A stretch of DNA of 64,000 nt from Siphonodentalium dalli (GCA_032622095.1 CP136061.1:42973797-43037796), one strand, 5' to 3'; counted from the stretch's first letter, positions 33,722 to 46,008 are shown. A program made the numbers and translations. The notes: a model not told the origin generated them from the letters alone.

Positions 33722-36343
33722 GTAGACTTAAACGCGTCCTCCCGTATATAATTAATTCTGACCAAACAGGATTTCTAGCTGACAGATACATTGGAGATAA
33801 CACAAGGCTCTTATATGACATAATGCATCAAGCGAAAGCACACGATAAGCCTGGAGTCCTGCTCCTAGTAGACTTCGAAAAAGCATTTGACTCAGTGTCA
33901 TGGTCCTTCATACATAAATGCCTCAATTTTTTCAAATTTGGTGATTCCATAAAAAAGTGGATGACAATTCTATATCAAGACGCTAGTTCGTCCATCCTGA
34001 TTAATGGTCACATATCACAAAGTTTTAAATTAGGGCGTGGCTGTCGACAAGGTGATCCCATATCCCCATATATTTTTCTCCTCTGCGCAGAGGTGTTAGC
34101 ATTGTTGGTAAGACAAAATGATAAAATTAAAGCAATAGTCCTCGGTGGTTCAGAGTATAAAATATCACAATACGCGGACGACACAACGTTTATACTTGAT
34201 GGCAATGAAAGTAGCATTCGTGAGGCTTACTCAATACTTGACCTATATGCTCGGGTTTCGGGACTGCGTATTAACCCGGAGAAATGTCAGGAGGCATGGA
34301 TAGGATCAAGAGCAAACTGTGAATCAACCATGTGCCATGATTTAAAATTATCCTACTCAAAAACTTTCAACTTTCTGGGCATTAATTTCGACACTGATCT
34401 TCGAAAGATGATGACAAACTACTCCTGTAAATTGGACGAAATAGAACGACTAACCAAGATATGGAGCCACAGGCTACTAACCCCAATTGGAAGAATAACT
34501 GTCATTAAGACACTTATTCTACCAAAGCTAACCCACATATTCATGTCTCTCCCCAATCCAGACGATGCTTTCGTTAAGAAGTTAAACACAATTGTATTCC
34601 AGTTGATCTGGAACTCTAAACGAGACAGAGTACAAAGGAAGCAGTTATGTCTCGATTTCTCCCTAGGAGGACTGAAAATGATCAACTTGGAACATTTTAA
34701 CGACGCAATGAAAATCACATGGCTGAGACGTCTGATATGTAAACAATCAAATTGGGCACCTCTCCTAAAAGACACCCCCATTATCAACGACCCCCTGTAC
34801 CTAACATATGATGCTAAGTTCCTGTCAAAACAAACTTAAAAAATGTCTAACCCATTTTGGAGGGATGTTCTCAGCTCTTGGTGCAAATTTATAAGCATAT
34901 ATGATACAAATGGTAATATCATGTCAGAGACCATATGGAATAATTCTAACATCAGAATGGAAGGAAATCCAATTAACTTTAATTCGTGGAGAAATGCAGG
35001 CATATATTTTATAAACGATCTGTTCCAAGCAAATGGAGAATTTCACACCCATGACTCCCTTAAGGCTACATTCAATATTTCTACTAACTTCGTTATTATA
35101 GCTAGCCTAAAACGCCAAATATATAGCCTTTCAAACTCTCGAAATCAGCCCCTCCAACGATTACCCTCTCCGTTCTTACCCAAAACTTTGATCCCGTTAT
35201 TAAGGGACCAGAAAGGCGGTCAACTCTTTCATCGAACCCTGTCAATGGGGAAACGGGTGCCAAACTCATGTAAAAAATGGAATTCGGAAATAAAAGACGA
35301 CTCCCAATCATGGGACAATATATTTCGCAATCCATTCACAACCGCGCCTGACACAAAACTACAATGGCTCCAATATAGAATTAATACGAGAATCCTATCG
35401 ACGAACAAATTTCTGAAGATAGCAGGCATAAGAGCTGACGATCTATGTAAGCGATGCGAAAATACTCAGGAGAACATTTCTCACATTTTCTGGGACTGCC
35501 CATATACAAATCGGTTTATAACCGAAATTCAGTCTTGGTTGAAAATTATTGAAGTGTCTATACACATAACCAAACCAAGTATGCTTTTTGGCGTTAATCA
35601 TTGCCAAGTGAATTCTATCATAAATTACTTCCTACTTGTGCTAAAGCAATATATATATAGGACTAAATTTGACCCGATCCAACTTTCAATAAAGGCATTT
35701 CTCGCTGAATTAAAATTCAAATATGAATGCAATAAATACACATCCAGAAGCAACATGCGATATCAAGAGTTTAAAAATCGATGGCTATACCTTAGAAAAT
35801 ATTATTAATGACAACACCGATTGACTTGCTGATATTCCACAACAAAACCAAATTTATATGTATATACATGTATACACCCCGATTAATATAATTATATACA
35901 TAGAGCCTGGAACCCGAGCTATCTCTCAAATTTACATTAATCTTTTCCTAACTTGATCATCAAAAAGCCGGCAATAATTTATCTGCGCCTAACTTTACTC
36001 TTTATATAACTGTATAACTGACACGCTTCATTAAATGCACAAACGTTGTGTCGCCCAATAGCCAACGGGAAAACAAACTATTTATCCCTTTACAAAAAAC
36101 TACACCAAAAACAACTATATGATTCAAGCATGATTTTATTAATGTCGCCAGTGAGAAAGTATAGCCCTAGTGAAATTCACTTGGGAGCGTGCAAAAGTGA
36201 GTGCAAGAATATAATATGTATCGTTAATGTAATGCTTGTGTGTATGTATGTCTGTCTCATGTTTTTGTTGTTATATCTACTTCACCAATAAAAAAAAAAT
36301 TAAAACAAATATCACCAATAAACAATCAATCAATCAATCAACA
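33722..36343 (+). mobile_element. 5'-truncated Tx1/L1-like LINE
   Basis: Recognisable reverse transcriptase begins abruptly at about 33722 inside the RT domain, so the endonuclease and all of ORF1 are missing, as expected for a truncated LINE insertion. After ORF2 a 500-bp AT-rich 3' UTR ends in a (CAAT)n tail at about 36322-36341. Target duplications were not identified. Confidence 0.85.
33724..35808 (+). pseudogene. Tx1/L1-like ORF2 remnant: reverse transcriptase and C-terminal zinc finger
   Basis: Motifs in order: DQTGFLADRYIGDN, LLVDFEKAFDSVSW (first catalytic Asp), GRGCRQGDPISPYIFLL and YADDTTF (catalytic Asp pair), then the thumb (LGINFD, GRITVIKTLILPKLTHIF). A single TAA at 34837-34839 interrupts an otherwise continuous frame, which resumes in phase as MSNPFWRDVL. 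The second part ends with C-x2-C-x8-H-x4-C (CKRC at 35445), the cysteine-rich finger of L1/Tx1 ORF2 proteins. Only one disabling change in about 690 codons suggests moderate age. With its 5' end missing, this copy cannot move by itself. Confidence 0.88.
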
Positions 36344-37035
36344 CTTGAAGCTGTTTTCGTTCTCGTGTGCCAAACCATCGGCTGAAAAGAACAAACACAT
36401 TGTATCAGCAAGATAAAGCCCAGAGATAAAATATATCATGGTCTTCCGAGATCCGTATTCAGGTCGAGAAATCTTATCTGGTCCGAATATCGACGAGCCG
36501 TCACCTGCGTGAGGCGAAGTTAAAGATGAATGTAATTCAATTGAGTATTTGTCACTAAAAACAAGCATTCTGGTTGGCCGAGAGCGGCTAACGTTAGTTT
36601 TCGATTCACCGACATCGGCCGCTTCAGTGTGAACCAATCTGAATGTAGCAAGGTGTGACAAAATAGGTCAGTTCGTACACATGCGTTGAAACAACAGCAT
36701 AGCCAGGGGGCTGATAGGGCACCCCTGCATGCATGCACCCCACCAGGTCTTAACTCCACCCCACTCAATTTAAGTAAGGATTAGAGCACAATAATTATTC
36801 TTTACCAGAATTATTAATTGAGTCGAAGACGAGATTTATTCTGGTGAAGAACTATGTGTGCGTGCTCTGACCGACTTAGAGCACAATTGATCCCACATAA
36901 TGCAATCAACTGGAAACGTGCATCAGCTTCGAGTAATGGCGCCGGAGGGGAGTTTTACACATTTAGTACTTTTCTCGCACGCCAGATACAAAATGTGCTT
37001 GTGCATGGAGTAGTTCCCGAACAGATTAGGACATA
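36344..37035. other. Unassigned sequence with hairpin mini-element copy 2
   Basis: 36784-36916 is the reverse complement of 10982-11112 with some differences. The minus-strand frames 36338-36768 show no recognised motif. Confidence 0.5.
36784..36916. repeat. Hairpin mini-element, copy 2
   Basis: Opens AGAGCACAAT and has the internal pair ACCAGAATTATTAATTGAGT / ATTTATTCTGGTGAAGAACT. Inverted match to 10982-11112. Confidence 0.6.
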
Positions 37036-37689
37036 GTCCAGGCACATTAGGTTTCATTACGGCAAAAAATAGGGGAAAGCTGATTTTTTCAGGGAATACT
37101 AAGAAGATGTATATGGACAATATGGCAAAAGTCCCCTAGAATCCGAGTTGAGCTTTTTGAGATAGCATGATTTTTCGTAACGGTGCAAATTATGACGAAA
37201 TTCCATCAGACCATACGCGAATGCAGTCATATGTAGGCTAATTTATGGACTCAATCTTCACACATACCCGTTCATCGTGGAGCAGGTGTCGTTAGATATG
37301 TGTAATTGGTACCAGAGCTTACTAACAGTCGATATTCCATAATTGTGATGACATTTATTGCCGAAGAGAGCATATAAATCGCATGATGATTCAACATTTT
37401 CCTAATAAAAGAGGGCGAGTAAAGGTATTCAGACGACAATGAGCTCAAATATGAACCATTATATTAGACCAGTGGTCAATTCAGAAAAGGAAAGTGATAA
37501 GATATATCGAACTATGACCATCCTTAAGATTTTATAGCCGGAAACTTAACACTACCCCCTAAATTGTACGCCATGGCTTCGAGTGTCTAAAAGGCCAAAC
37601 TGCCACATAATAGTCCTGGCGTTTGGCGTAACAATTGTGCAAATGGTGACAACACTATGAAACAATGTTAATCATTTTCAGATGTGTAG

Positions 37690-38490
37690 ACATCGCGGCA
37701 GGTCCTTTCTTAGCAACGGTTGCTAAGTAACTGTCCGACATCGAAGACATACAGATATGACTGATATTATGGCAGTTTTAACAATCTAAACTATGTCATG
37801 CAGCATTTTTATGGTGAAAATAAAATTAGTTGTTGTTAGAGTGGATCTGGCTGGAAAATTACCAAATTTCTTACTTACTGGGGTGGTAACGGTTGCTAGG
37901 GACATACCCGAAATAGAAAAATGCCGAACTGACTGATACTAACTAATATAAACTAGGTCATTATAATGTTATGGTGAAACAACTTTAATAGTTTTTGTTA
38001 GTGTGGGTTCGACTTAAACAATTACTATATATTTCTGGTAACGGTTGCTAGGGACATACCCGAAATCGAAAGATTCACACATGAATGTTATTATGATAGT
38101 TTAAACAAACTAAACTACGCCATGTAACATACATATATTGAAAACAATTATTATAATTGTTGTATGTGTGAACATGACAGTAAAGTTGCTGCATTCGTTA
38201 CCTAATGGGTGGTGTAATGGTTGCTATGGACATGTCCACCTTTGAAAACATACCATATGTATGAGTTTCTGGTAATTTAACTGATATAACTGTTTCATAA
38301 TATGGTGTGATTTTCGGGCAATTTACATGATATAATTGTTTCATAATATGCCAGATTATGCTTATATTGACAATAATGCATCACTAAATGTTGTTGTATT
38401 GTGTACTGATGCATTCATATGTGATTCCCATGTGGCAGATTGGTATTGAGGTTTCAATGTTGCTAGGTAACCACCTACCATTGACAAATC
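37690..38490. repeat. Left subterminal satellite of the fold-back element, ~165-bp unit
   Basis: Units are marked by GGTAACGGTTGCTAGGGACA (37883, 38038) and variants near 37715, 38212 and 38458, followed by CATACCCGAAAT. Confidence 0.85.
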
Positions 38491-38739
38491 GACTTAAAAT
38501 TGAGAGACTATTGAGTTATTTTTATCAAAATGACATACCTGTGTGGAGTTTATGATTGTATCTTCCATCAATCGATTGTTGGAATACATTTTAATGAGAC
38601 ATGTAAAAATTATTGACCCACATTTATGTCGATACCACCTGACCCCCCCCCCCCCCATGGAATCCGACATTCACACTACATTTGACAATGGACTATATCA
38701 TGGTGTTGTAGCATTCCCACCAGTTGCTATACGGTAGGA

Positions 38740-40170
38740 ACTAATTGTGTGTCCTTCATATCAATGCCATAACTACATATATGTCAATACATGCGATAAC
38801 ATGAACTACCTTTAGGAACCGGTGCCCATTTCCTATTTACATGGGCAGCCATGGGCCCATTATAAACCCATAGTTACCATGGTTCATGACCTATCTATAT
38901 GGAACTGCATCAAATGACGTGTCTTAACTACTGTGTCCATGTCATAGAAAGGGGTCTGGACCGATGCTATACTATTTAGGGCTGCATGGTTCTGTGGATT
39001 TGCTGTGTAGACCTGGGTACATTTCATGAGTTCATAAATATGGGCGCCTGTGTAATTGCGCTACATGTGGTGTCCACATGGGTCCATGGCGTATGCGTGG
39101 CTGTGATTATAACCTAGATAGTCATGTAACATGTACATCCATGGGATGGGTTCATGTCTTACATATAAATGCATGGTAATGAGGTCATAACTGTTGGATA
39201 AGGTCATAACTAAATCAGCCTGGATACATGGACTGTCCATAGTGGCCGTCTACTTGTATGAGCCTGGGTTCATAGCCATAGTGGTGAAAACGGCCAATCT
39301 ATAGGGACCTCCATCCTATAGGGCGTTGCATGGCCGTAGCTTATATTTAGGGACATGTATCCAATGCATACATAATTATAGTCACCTGGGTATTAGCACT
39401 AATTAGACGTGCCTGTGTCTTTGGTGTAGGTGTAGATATATCACGTATAAGGGGTGGGTCCATATCCTACATATAGGCATCTGCTTATGCCTGGGTACAA
39501 TGCTATATGGCATACATATATCGGCCTTTGTCCATGGTCTACACATATGGGCCTGTGTCCATGGCCAACATACAGTGCCATGTGTGTGGTCTATTTATAG
39601 GCGCCTCCGCCCTTAACCTTCATATATGTGGCATCGGTCCAATATCTGTGTATCGGTTGATATGTCACAAAACTGTCCCATATGATCATACCATATATAT
39701 GGTCCTGAATCCATGGTGTACTAATGTATTGTGCATCGGACTTGGTCTATATTATCTGAGTACATGGGCACTTGGGTTTTTGAACCATGCAACTGTGTCA
39801 TGGTCCTAGAAAATGCAGCTTAGGTATCATACATGTATAATGGGCTGGGTCCATCGCCATAGAGACCAGAGTACACCGTTGTATTTCTATAACACGACAT
39901 TGCGGCCTTAGTGACCAGGTATAACCAATTTAACATTGTTGTTAAATGGTGTATGCCTAGTCAAAATATGCCTGGATCCAACACTAATATATAAGGGCTT
40001 ATATGAAGCGGTCTGGTTCGTGGACTATACATATCCTAGTCTATATGTATGGCCATGAGTCCTATGACTATATATATATGTGCCTGGGTCCTAACCCAAC
40101 TATTGTAGGCTAGGTCCATGGCAAACATATTGGTGGTGGGCCCTATATAGTAGAGTGGGTCCGTGACTTA
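38740..40170. repeat. Central degenerate repeat of the fold-back element
   Basis: Many short units around TGGGTCCATGGCATACATAT with spacing of roughly 40-60 bp. Frames here (for example 39507-39809) are repeat by-products. Confidence 0.7.
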
Positions 40171-40179
40171 CATTATACA

Positions 40180-40780
40180 TCTAGCTGTGTTGGTCTATGG
40201 CTTATATAACTATTATGGTCATGTCTCATATAAAATATAAGCAACGACTTTTCAACTCTCACTTTGAATTCCCGGTATCTGAACTGGTGGAGCATAACGG
40301 ATAATTGTACCCATTTGGAAACTTTGTAGCACATTCTGGTTAGGCTCACATTAGCACCATAAAAAACGAGTGTAGTTAAAACTACCATAATATCCGTGCA
40401 TTTTTGGTATTTCGGGTATGACCCTGGCAACAGACACCACTCATATAAGTAAGAATTATATTGTACTGTTTTCAGCCAGCTCAACACTAACAACAACTAT
40501 TATCATTGTTTTCAACATAAAAGTGCTATTTGGTGCAGTTTATTTTGTTAAAGCAACCATAATATCAGTCATATGTGCATTTTTTATATTTTGGGTGTGT
40601 CCCTAGCAACCGTCACCACCTGTAAGTAAAAAATATGGAAGTTTGTCAGGTCAAAACTGACAAAAAACTTTTCACCATAAAAATGCTACACGACGTAATT
40701 TAGTTTGTTAGAACTCACATAATATCAGTCATATTGTCGCCACATGTGAAAATGAGCAGTAATGTATAAGAAACATATGT
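40180..40780. repeat. Right subterminal satellite, inverted relative to the left array
   Basis: Units read as complements of the left array: CCCTAGCAACCGTCACCACC near 40600 and CCCTGGCAACAGACACCACT near 40421, each near an AATATCAGTCATAT block. Confidence 0.8.
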
Positions 40781-41301
40781 GCTAAGTGTCATGCTTTTAT
40801 CACCTTTTTCACAGTTGTGGTGTTTTCTACAACAACCGCTTGGACTAGCAGAAGAGCAATTTTTGTTAAACAAATTGCTCGTGCTTACGCAATGAGTAGC
40901 CCGAGAAATTTGACATCGACTACGACAGTTTGTCTGAAAAAATCGTCATTTTTTTGGGTCATTAAGATATTTTTGTCCATATCTGCGAAATTCATTCAAA
41001 TCCCCCCGTTCAATTGGTATATCTGGTTCGAGAATGGTGTATTGAACAATATTGAGTACATTTGGTATATGTTTCGGCTGAAAAATTGATATAGCATCCA
41101 ATTATACCCATGATTGTGAAAAATATAAAAGTTTGTTTTTTTATATGGAAAAAATGGTTTAACTCAGAAAGCTCAACTCGGATTTTAGGGGACTTTTCGT
41201 GACGCATCCGCGATGCTATGGCCTAAATAATATTTAAAAAATCAGCTTTCCCCTATTTATTTCCTTACCTTTCCCCTTTCACGCCTAATGTGCTTGGACT
41301 A

Positions 41302-41774
41302 GGCAGGTAAGGTACATGTATACTCTCATAAGTTTAGTACAGAAACCACCGACCTCAGTCTAAGCAGGCTCTTGTACAGACATTCACTCCATATATAGTT
41401 AACAACTATATATTTATACTCATAACTATAACATATATATATATCATATCATATTTATGGAAACACGGACTCATTATGAGTGTTAATTGGTTCAAATGTG
41501 CTTATACATCATGTGTTGAACAAATATTTATATATCTAATTGACTACCATCCATTTGCGATGTAATATCCTCTTTAGATTAATTTTATCAAGTGTGTCAC
41601 TCTGTATATTGCATTCTGATGACAAGTTATACAATAATAATATTGAATTGCATTGGTATATGACGGCTAAAATGGCGGTCATTGTGGTTATAGATAGATG
41701 ATCACATTTACGCTAGAGAGTGCATGCTATGATAACGTTGGAGGGGAATTATTCATAAGAACTTTAGTTTTCGA
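41302..41774. other. Unassigned sequence between the two fold-back elements
   Basis: AT-rich, including TATATATATAT runs near 41430. No gene. Confidence 0.4.
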
Positions 41775-42796
41775 GTTCGCTCCACTTTGTCCGAACAAAG
41801 GTTTCTTCATATCAAATTAAAGGTCATCATCTCCCGGATTACAAATACGTGTTACGTATTGTCAGGCTGGCAAAACGTCCACACATGGCGAAAATTACGG
41901 TGGATAACTCCTACCCCCAATATAAAAATAAAATTTTACCAATTATTTTCCAGCGACCATTGTGACAATGAATGGTGACAATTACATCAAGAATAATCGA
42001 AATCGTTCTAAATATAGTAATTTACGATACAATATATAGTTTCCCGACGTATGACTGAAAGTTTTCGAAAAAATTGTGTTCAAATTGTCGAAATGGTGCA
42101 AAAAATGCTTAATTTAAATTGTCCCTACATTTGAGCCCGGGTGTTATGTAACCATCATAGTTCCAATTGTTTTGAAGTTATACCAAAAACATCAGCAACG
42201 ATTAGTGTTTGAGTAGATATAAACATTGTAAAGCTAAGGATATGATATATTATATCCAGTCGGTCAAACTTAACCATACCCCATAAATTACGCAATAACA
42301 CGGATTTCGCCAATTATTCGCTCCCGCGTTTGGGATGACGAGCAGTGTTATTAGACCAAATTAGCTGGTTTCATAGTGCTATTTTGCACAATATATTGAA
42401 TAATTACCGGGTATATCTCTTCTTTTTTTGTGAAAAATTACTAAAGAAAAAATGCCGAAATGACAAAAGAATCACAAAAAAATGTTTTCCCCCAGTTATT
42501 ATCAGTGTAAAATGAATAATTCATGGTATATGTCACTCTTCTGATATCAATAATACCAAGGAAGAACTGCATTCTCCGAAATCATTCAGAGTGGTGTGTC
42601 CAGTTGCTGCATATACAGCGCACGCTGTGTTGCAACGGCAGCACCATAAAACGTATCAAATTTTACTTTATCATCCATAGCCGTGATATAGACCCTGAGC
42701 CAACATATGGACCCCCCCCACCCTCTGGGTAATTTTGAAGACCCAATTATTATTATAGAGCATCTTTTAACCCTTTACTCAACAGAACGGCCCTGT

Positions 42797-42865
42797 GCCA
42801 ATGCATTCTCTTATATATGCGAGTCGACCATAGGTCGCCTCGCATATATAAGAGAATGCATTGGC
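42797..42865. repeat. 69-bp near-perfect hairpin, copy 1
   Basis: 33-bp arms with one mismatch and a 3-nt centre. It opens GCCAATGCATTCTCTTATAT and closes with the complement. Flanked on the left by CCCTGT. Confidence 0.95.
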
Positions 42866-42943
42866 TTAACACATTAAAAATTATAAAATTGTTAAAGAAT
42901 GTAAGAAAAAATGGTAAAAAGTGTTAAAAAAAGATTTTTTTAG

Positions 42944-43012
42944 GCCAATGCATTCTCTTATATATGCGAGGCGACCTATGGTCGACTCGCATATATAAGA
43001 GAATGCATTGGC
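42944..43012. repeat. 69-bp near-perfect hairpin, copy 2 (inverted)
   Basis: Exact reverse complement of copy 1, shown by the asymmetric centre (GCGACCTATGGTCGA here). Followed by ACAGGG, the complement of copy 1's flank. Confidence 0.95.
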
Positions 43013-43165
43013 ACAGGGCATAACTGTAACCATCACAATGTGGTCAATGAGCCGGTTCCAATGATATCCATATTTGTATGGGTTTATTGAGACAGACCCA
43101 AGATAATTTAGGCTGTTGCAGCTTTATTTGGCCGTTTTTGGCCGGTTTGTTGGGTAAAGGGTTAA

Positions 43166-44540
43166 AGCATGTTTCATATCTGAGCAGTGTCGCATTCTAA
43201 CTTTATGGCACTTTTTTTTATGTTTTTATCGTATTTGTCTAAATTCTATATTTTAGGGGCGTATGGGTACGTAATTCCCCTAATACTGTGTATAGTGTTA
43301 CATATATCGAGGTGCAGTTGGTTTCAATTTGAAGGGATGTTATCATATAATAGTAATATACAGTAAAATTAAACACGGATATATTATTGTATTTTTCGCA
43401 AATTTAAATTATATATATATTTTTTAATTTTGCGAAGATTGTGAAAAAGCCACACTGACAGTATTCTGAGGGTCAGCATGGTCTTATTGTCGATGGCTAT
43501 AGTTAGTCTCATATTTGTTTGTAAAGAGTAATGGCTAAGGCAGTTATGTGATAAAGTATAATGGGCAGAAATAAAACAAATCTGACTCAGGGATGGAATG
43601 TCAATATGCCAATTGACTGTTTGTAGAAAGTTTGATGAGGTGAGGGTATGTAATTTTGTCATACCATGTCATTCTCCTGGAATGTCTAATATGGAAAAAT
43701 GTCTTGTTGTGGAGCAAATTGAGCAAAATGTATCAATATACAGAAATAAATAGCAAATTAATTTTATAAAATATTAAAAATCGATTTATTTTGGCGTGAA
43801 TTTGATACTGAGAATTCACAAAAATAAGCATTCTGCAACTATACAGCTTGCTTTGTAATGACACATTTTGGAATTATTCCACTGATTATTCCATCGTTTT
43901 TCTTGACATCTGCTAATGACAGTCTATGGAAACAAAATGACCCACATATCCCACACAATTGACGTCATTCATGAGCATAGCAGTCACTCCCTGTAAACAT
44001 ATCCACACCATACAGCCACTCCAGGTCAGTCTCTTTGAAAAGCCGAAGAAAGTCATATATCGGATGTACGTCTCTAGAACTCTCTATTAAAATTAAGCTT
44101 CTGTTTTGAAGGGATTTCTTCCATTCGTTGGAAAGTGGCGCAGACTACGAGCGATTTCATTGGTTTATGTCATAACTGATCACTTCACAGATCTGAAGTC
44201 AATGACGCGTTGACAATTTTTCCAAGCATTGTCAAACTCAACTATTGTTAGAAAACTGAATACAGGCGATATCTCCATAATTCATTTTACTCATCGCAAT
44301 ATAGGAGACATCATCTTCGAATGATTATCAGTCAACGATATTATTGACTGATTATTCTTTCGCATCTTGTATTTATAACTATTTCTATTTTGGGAATTCC
44401 AAGGCTGACTTATATAAAACCAAATGTGCAAATACAATACATAATATTTCCTTTAGTGTACAAAATTATATTCTGACTGAATTTGATCACATAAAACGAT
44501 TCAGCCTCGATTTGATGTCATATATAGTTGTGCGGGTTAG
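43166..44540. other. Central part of the second fold-back element, unassigned
   Basis: AT-rich; no gene. Minus-strand frame 43384-43662 has no recognised motif. Confidence 0.4.
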
Positions 44541-45055
44541 ACAATAGCATAAAATCCTTAAAAAAATCGTGATTTTGGGGGTAGGGTTAAGTTTTACTCG
44601 ATATTTCAAACTTATCACAGCTTCAGATTCTGGACTCTTATAGCGTCGTAAATTGTAGTCAATGGTGATGATTTCAGTATAATTGCAATCTCATATAATC
44701 TGGATGTTTTCTATAGGCATGGTGTCAAATTTCATCAAAAAAATAATTTTGCTGTTTTTTTTGCACCATTTCTACAATTTGAATGAGATTTTTCAGAAAA
44801 CGTGTAGCCATATGTCAGGAAATTATATATCGTTCCGTAGACCAGTGGTCCTTCGTTGACTGTCAACGTGGGTGGTAGTTCATACTTGGGTAAAATCCTA
44901 TATATTAATAGGAGCAGGAGTTATCTCCCGTAAATTTCGCCATGTTTGGACACTTTGCCAGCCTGGCAACATGCATTTTCTGATGCGGGAGATAATAACC
45001 TTAAATTTTATATATAAAAACCTTTGTTCTGTCAAAGTGGAGCAAAGGTGATCTT

Positions 45056-45222
45056 TTTACTGTTTTGACCCACGGACTAAATCAGAAGCATTATTAGGCG
45101 TATGTAAATATTAGGGTATTCACGTGGCAAAAATGACAAGATTATACTGTTTTGCCCATATTCAACTTGATTCCCTAAATTGTATATATGTATTAAAATA
45201 GAAATCAAATTATAGACCTCAC
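45056..45222. other. Intron sequence of the B3GAT-like gene (inferred)
   Basis: Follows the donor on the minus strand. No repeats or coding motifs. Confidence 0.5.
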
Positions 45223-45429
45223 CTTTAGACACGCATCTTCTATGGGTTCCAACATTTCTTGTGTTAGTTTGAAATCTTTTAGTATTCTATCCTCGAGAAA
45301 TCCCGCTGGATATTTAGGTTGGAATTCGATGCTTGACATCCCAAATATTAATTTTAAATTGAGCGCAAAAGCGGCCATATCAACTGGAAACGTTCTACTT
45401 CCTTTCCAATTAGTATTCCAGCCTACAAC
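45223..45429 (-). CDS. B3GAT: Beta-1,3-glucuronosyltransferase (B3GAT family) internal exon
   Basis: A 207-bp minus-strand exon with both phases 0: acceptor TTTTCAATTGCAG just before VVGWNT, and donor GTGAGG just after the Lys codon at 45223. The 69 residues match the conserved C-terminal catalytic part of the glycosyltransferase-43 family. FPVDMAAFALNL corresponds to the FPVDMAGFAV motif with its substrate-binding Asp; AGFLED retains the Glu in the position of the catalytic base; LEPIEDACLK corresponds to the LEPKA(A/D)NCTK segment just before the exon boundary used in animal genes. Family enzymes transfer glucuronic acid to galactose in the Golgi, completing the proteoglycan linker or making the HNK-1 epitope. 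The last exon (WHTRTEK motif) and the upstream ADDDN exon were not found here. The paralogue is undetermined. Confidence 0.85.
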
Positions 45430-45576
45430 CTGCAATTGAAAATGAGCTATATAATTATTACAAGTCACATACCATAACCGGTTGTCGCCGAAGACCTCGA
45501 CATGGCCAAGTCGTATGCATGTATGTTGTTGTTGTTGTTTGCTCATGTATTTTAAGTGACATGTGCATAAATTACA

Positions 45577-46008
45577 TTAAAAGCCCACTTAATTTTCGAA
45601 TGCCCATATTACATTATTCCATATTATATACCATTTGGATTAGGAACCAAAATATATATATATTCCACCAGAATACGAAGCAGCTGTGGCCTAGAACTGT
45701 CCACCAAGTGATAGAGATTCATTCCAAGACTTCTCGCCCACTTGTCAACCCAGAATGCATCAACATTCAAACTAAGAGATAGAGTGTTTCCCCTTCCATT
45801 GAGTATAATAGACTTTATAGTACAGTCCGGATCAAAATTAAGTGCAGGACACACCTTGGTACGTCGACAAAAACAAATGTTCCCAGTTTATTCGACCGGA
45901 TCAGTTAATAATACAATGTTTTGGAGCTTCCTCTTTCAAATGGTATATAACATGGAATATGTTGTATATAATGTGATCTGGTGATTAGAAAATTAAGTGG
46001 GCCTTTAA
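45577..46008. mobile_element. TTAA-target MITE family 2, palindromic
   Basis: TTAA at 45577-45580 and 46005-46008. Terminal inverted repeats AAGCCCACTTAATTTTC (left) and AGGCCCACTTAATTTTC (complement of right), with similarity extending inward to ATATTATATACCATTTG. It sits about 150 bp upstream (in gene sense) of the glucuronosyltransferase exon, probably in an intron. Non-coding. Confidence 0.8.

Larger units (their letters stand above)
37036..41299. mobile_element. 4.3-kb fold-back DNA element with TA duplication
   Basis: Terminal inverted repeats open GTCCAGGCACATTAGG at 37036 and match the complement ending at 41299 (two mismatches in the first 20), with TA on both sides (37034-37035, 41300-41301). 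Similarity continues inward through AATAGGGGAAAGCTGATTTT and the GTCCCCTA...TCCGAGTTGAGCTTT block (37130-37155 against 41170-41200). Inside are mirrored satellite arrays and a central repeat domain. No transposase was seen. A TA target fits Tc1/mariner-type mobilisation, which is inference. Confidence 0.75.
42771..43161. mobile_element. piggyBac-like MITE 1
   Basis: TTAA on both sides (42767-42770, 43162-43165). Terminal inverted repeats open CCCTTTACTCAACA on the left and CCCTTTACCCAACA (complement of the right end), both followed within a few bases by CGGCC. The TTAA target and CCC start are the piggyBac signature. It contains two copies, in opposite orientation, of a 69-bp hairpin. Non-coding. 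Confidence 0.85.
41775..45055. mobile_element. Second fold-back element, 3.3 kb
   Basis: Left-arm blocks recur inverted in the right arm in mirrored order: CGCTCCACTTTG/AACAAAGG (41778 against 45048), the GGCTGGCAAA...ATGGCG block (41864 against 44945), the TGGTGCAAAAAATG block (42094 against 44765) and the AACTTAACCATACCCC block (42268 against 44585). Arms are about 550 bp and quite diverged. The exact ends and a target duplication are not settled. A piggyBac-like MITE is nested in the middle. The frame 44344-44547 and others inside are not convincing. Confidence 0.6.

Noticed and set aside
36338-36768. Minus-strand frames of 107 and 82 codons as a host exon
   Set aside because: No known motif and no consistent splice sites; the sequence sits between mobile elements.
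45624-45854. Minus-strand frame as an upstream B3GAT exon
   Set aside because: It lies wholly inside the palindromic TTAA-flanked MITE (45577-46008) and lacks the expected ADDDN and GGL motifs.
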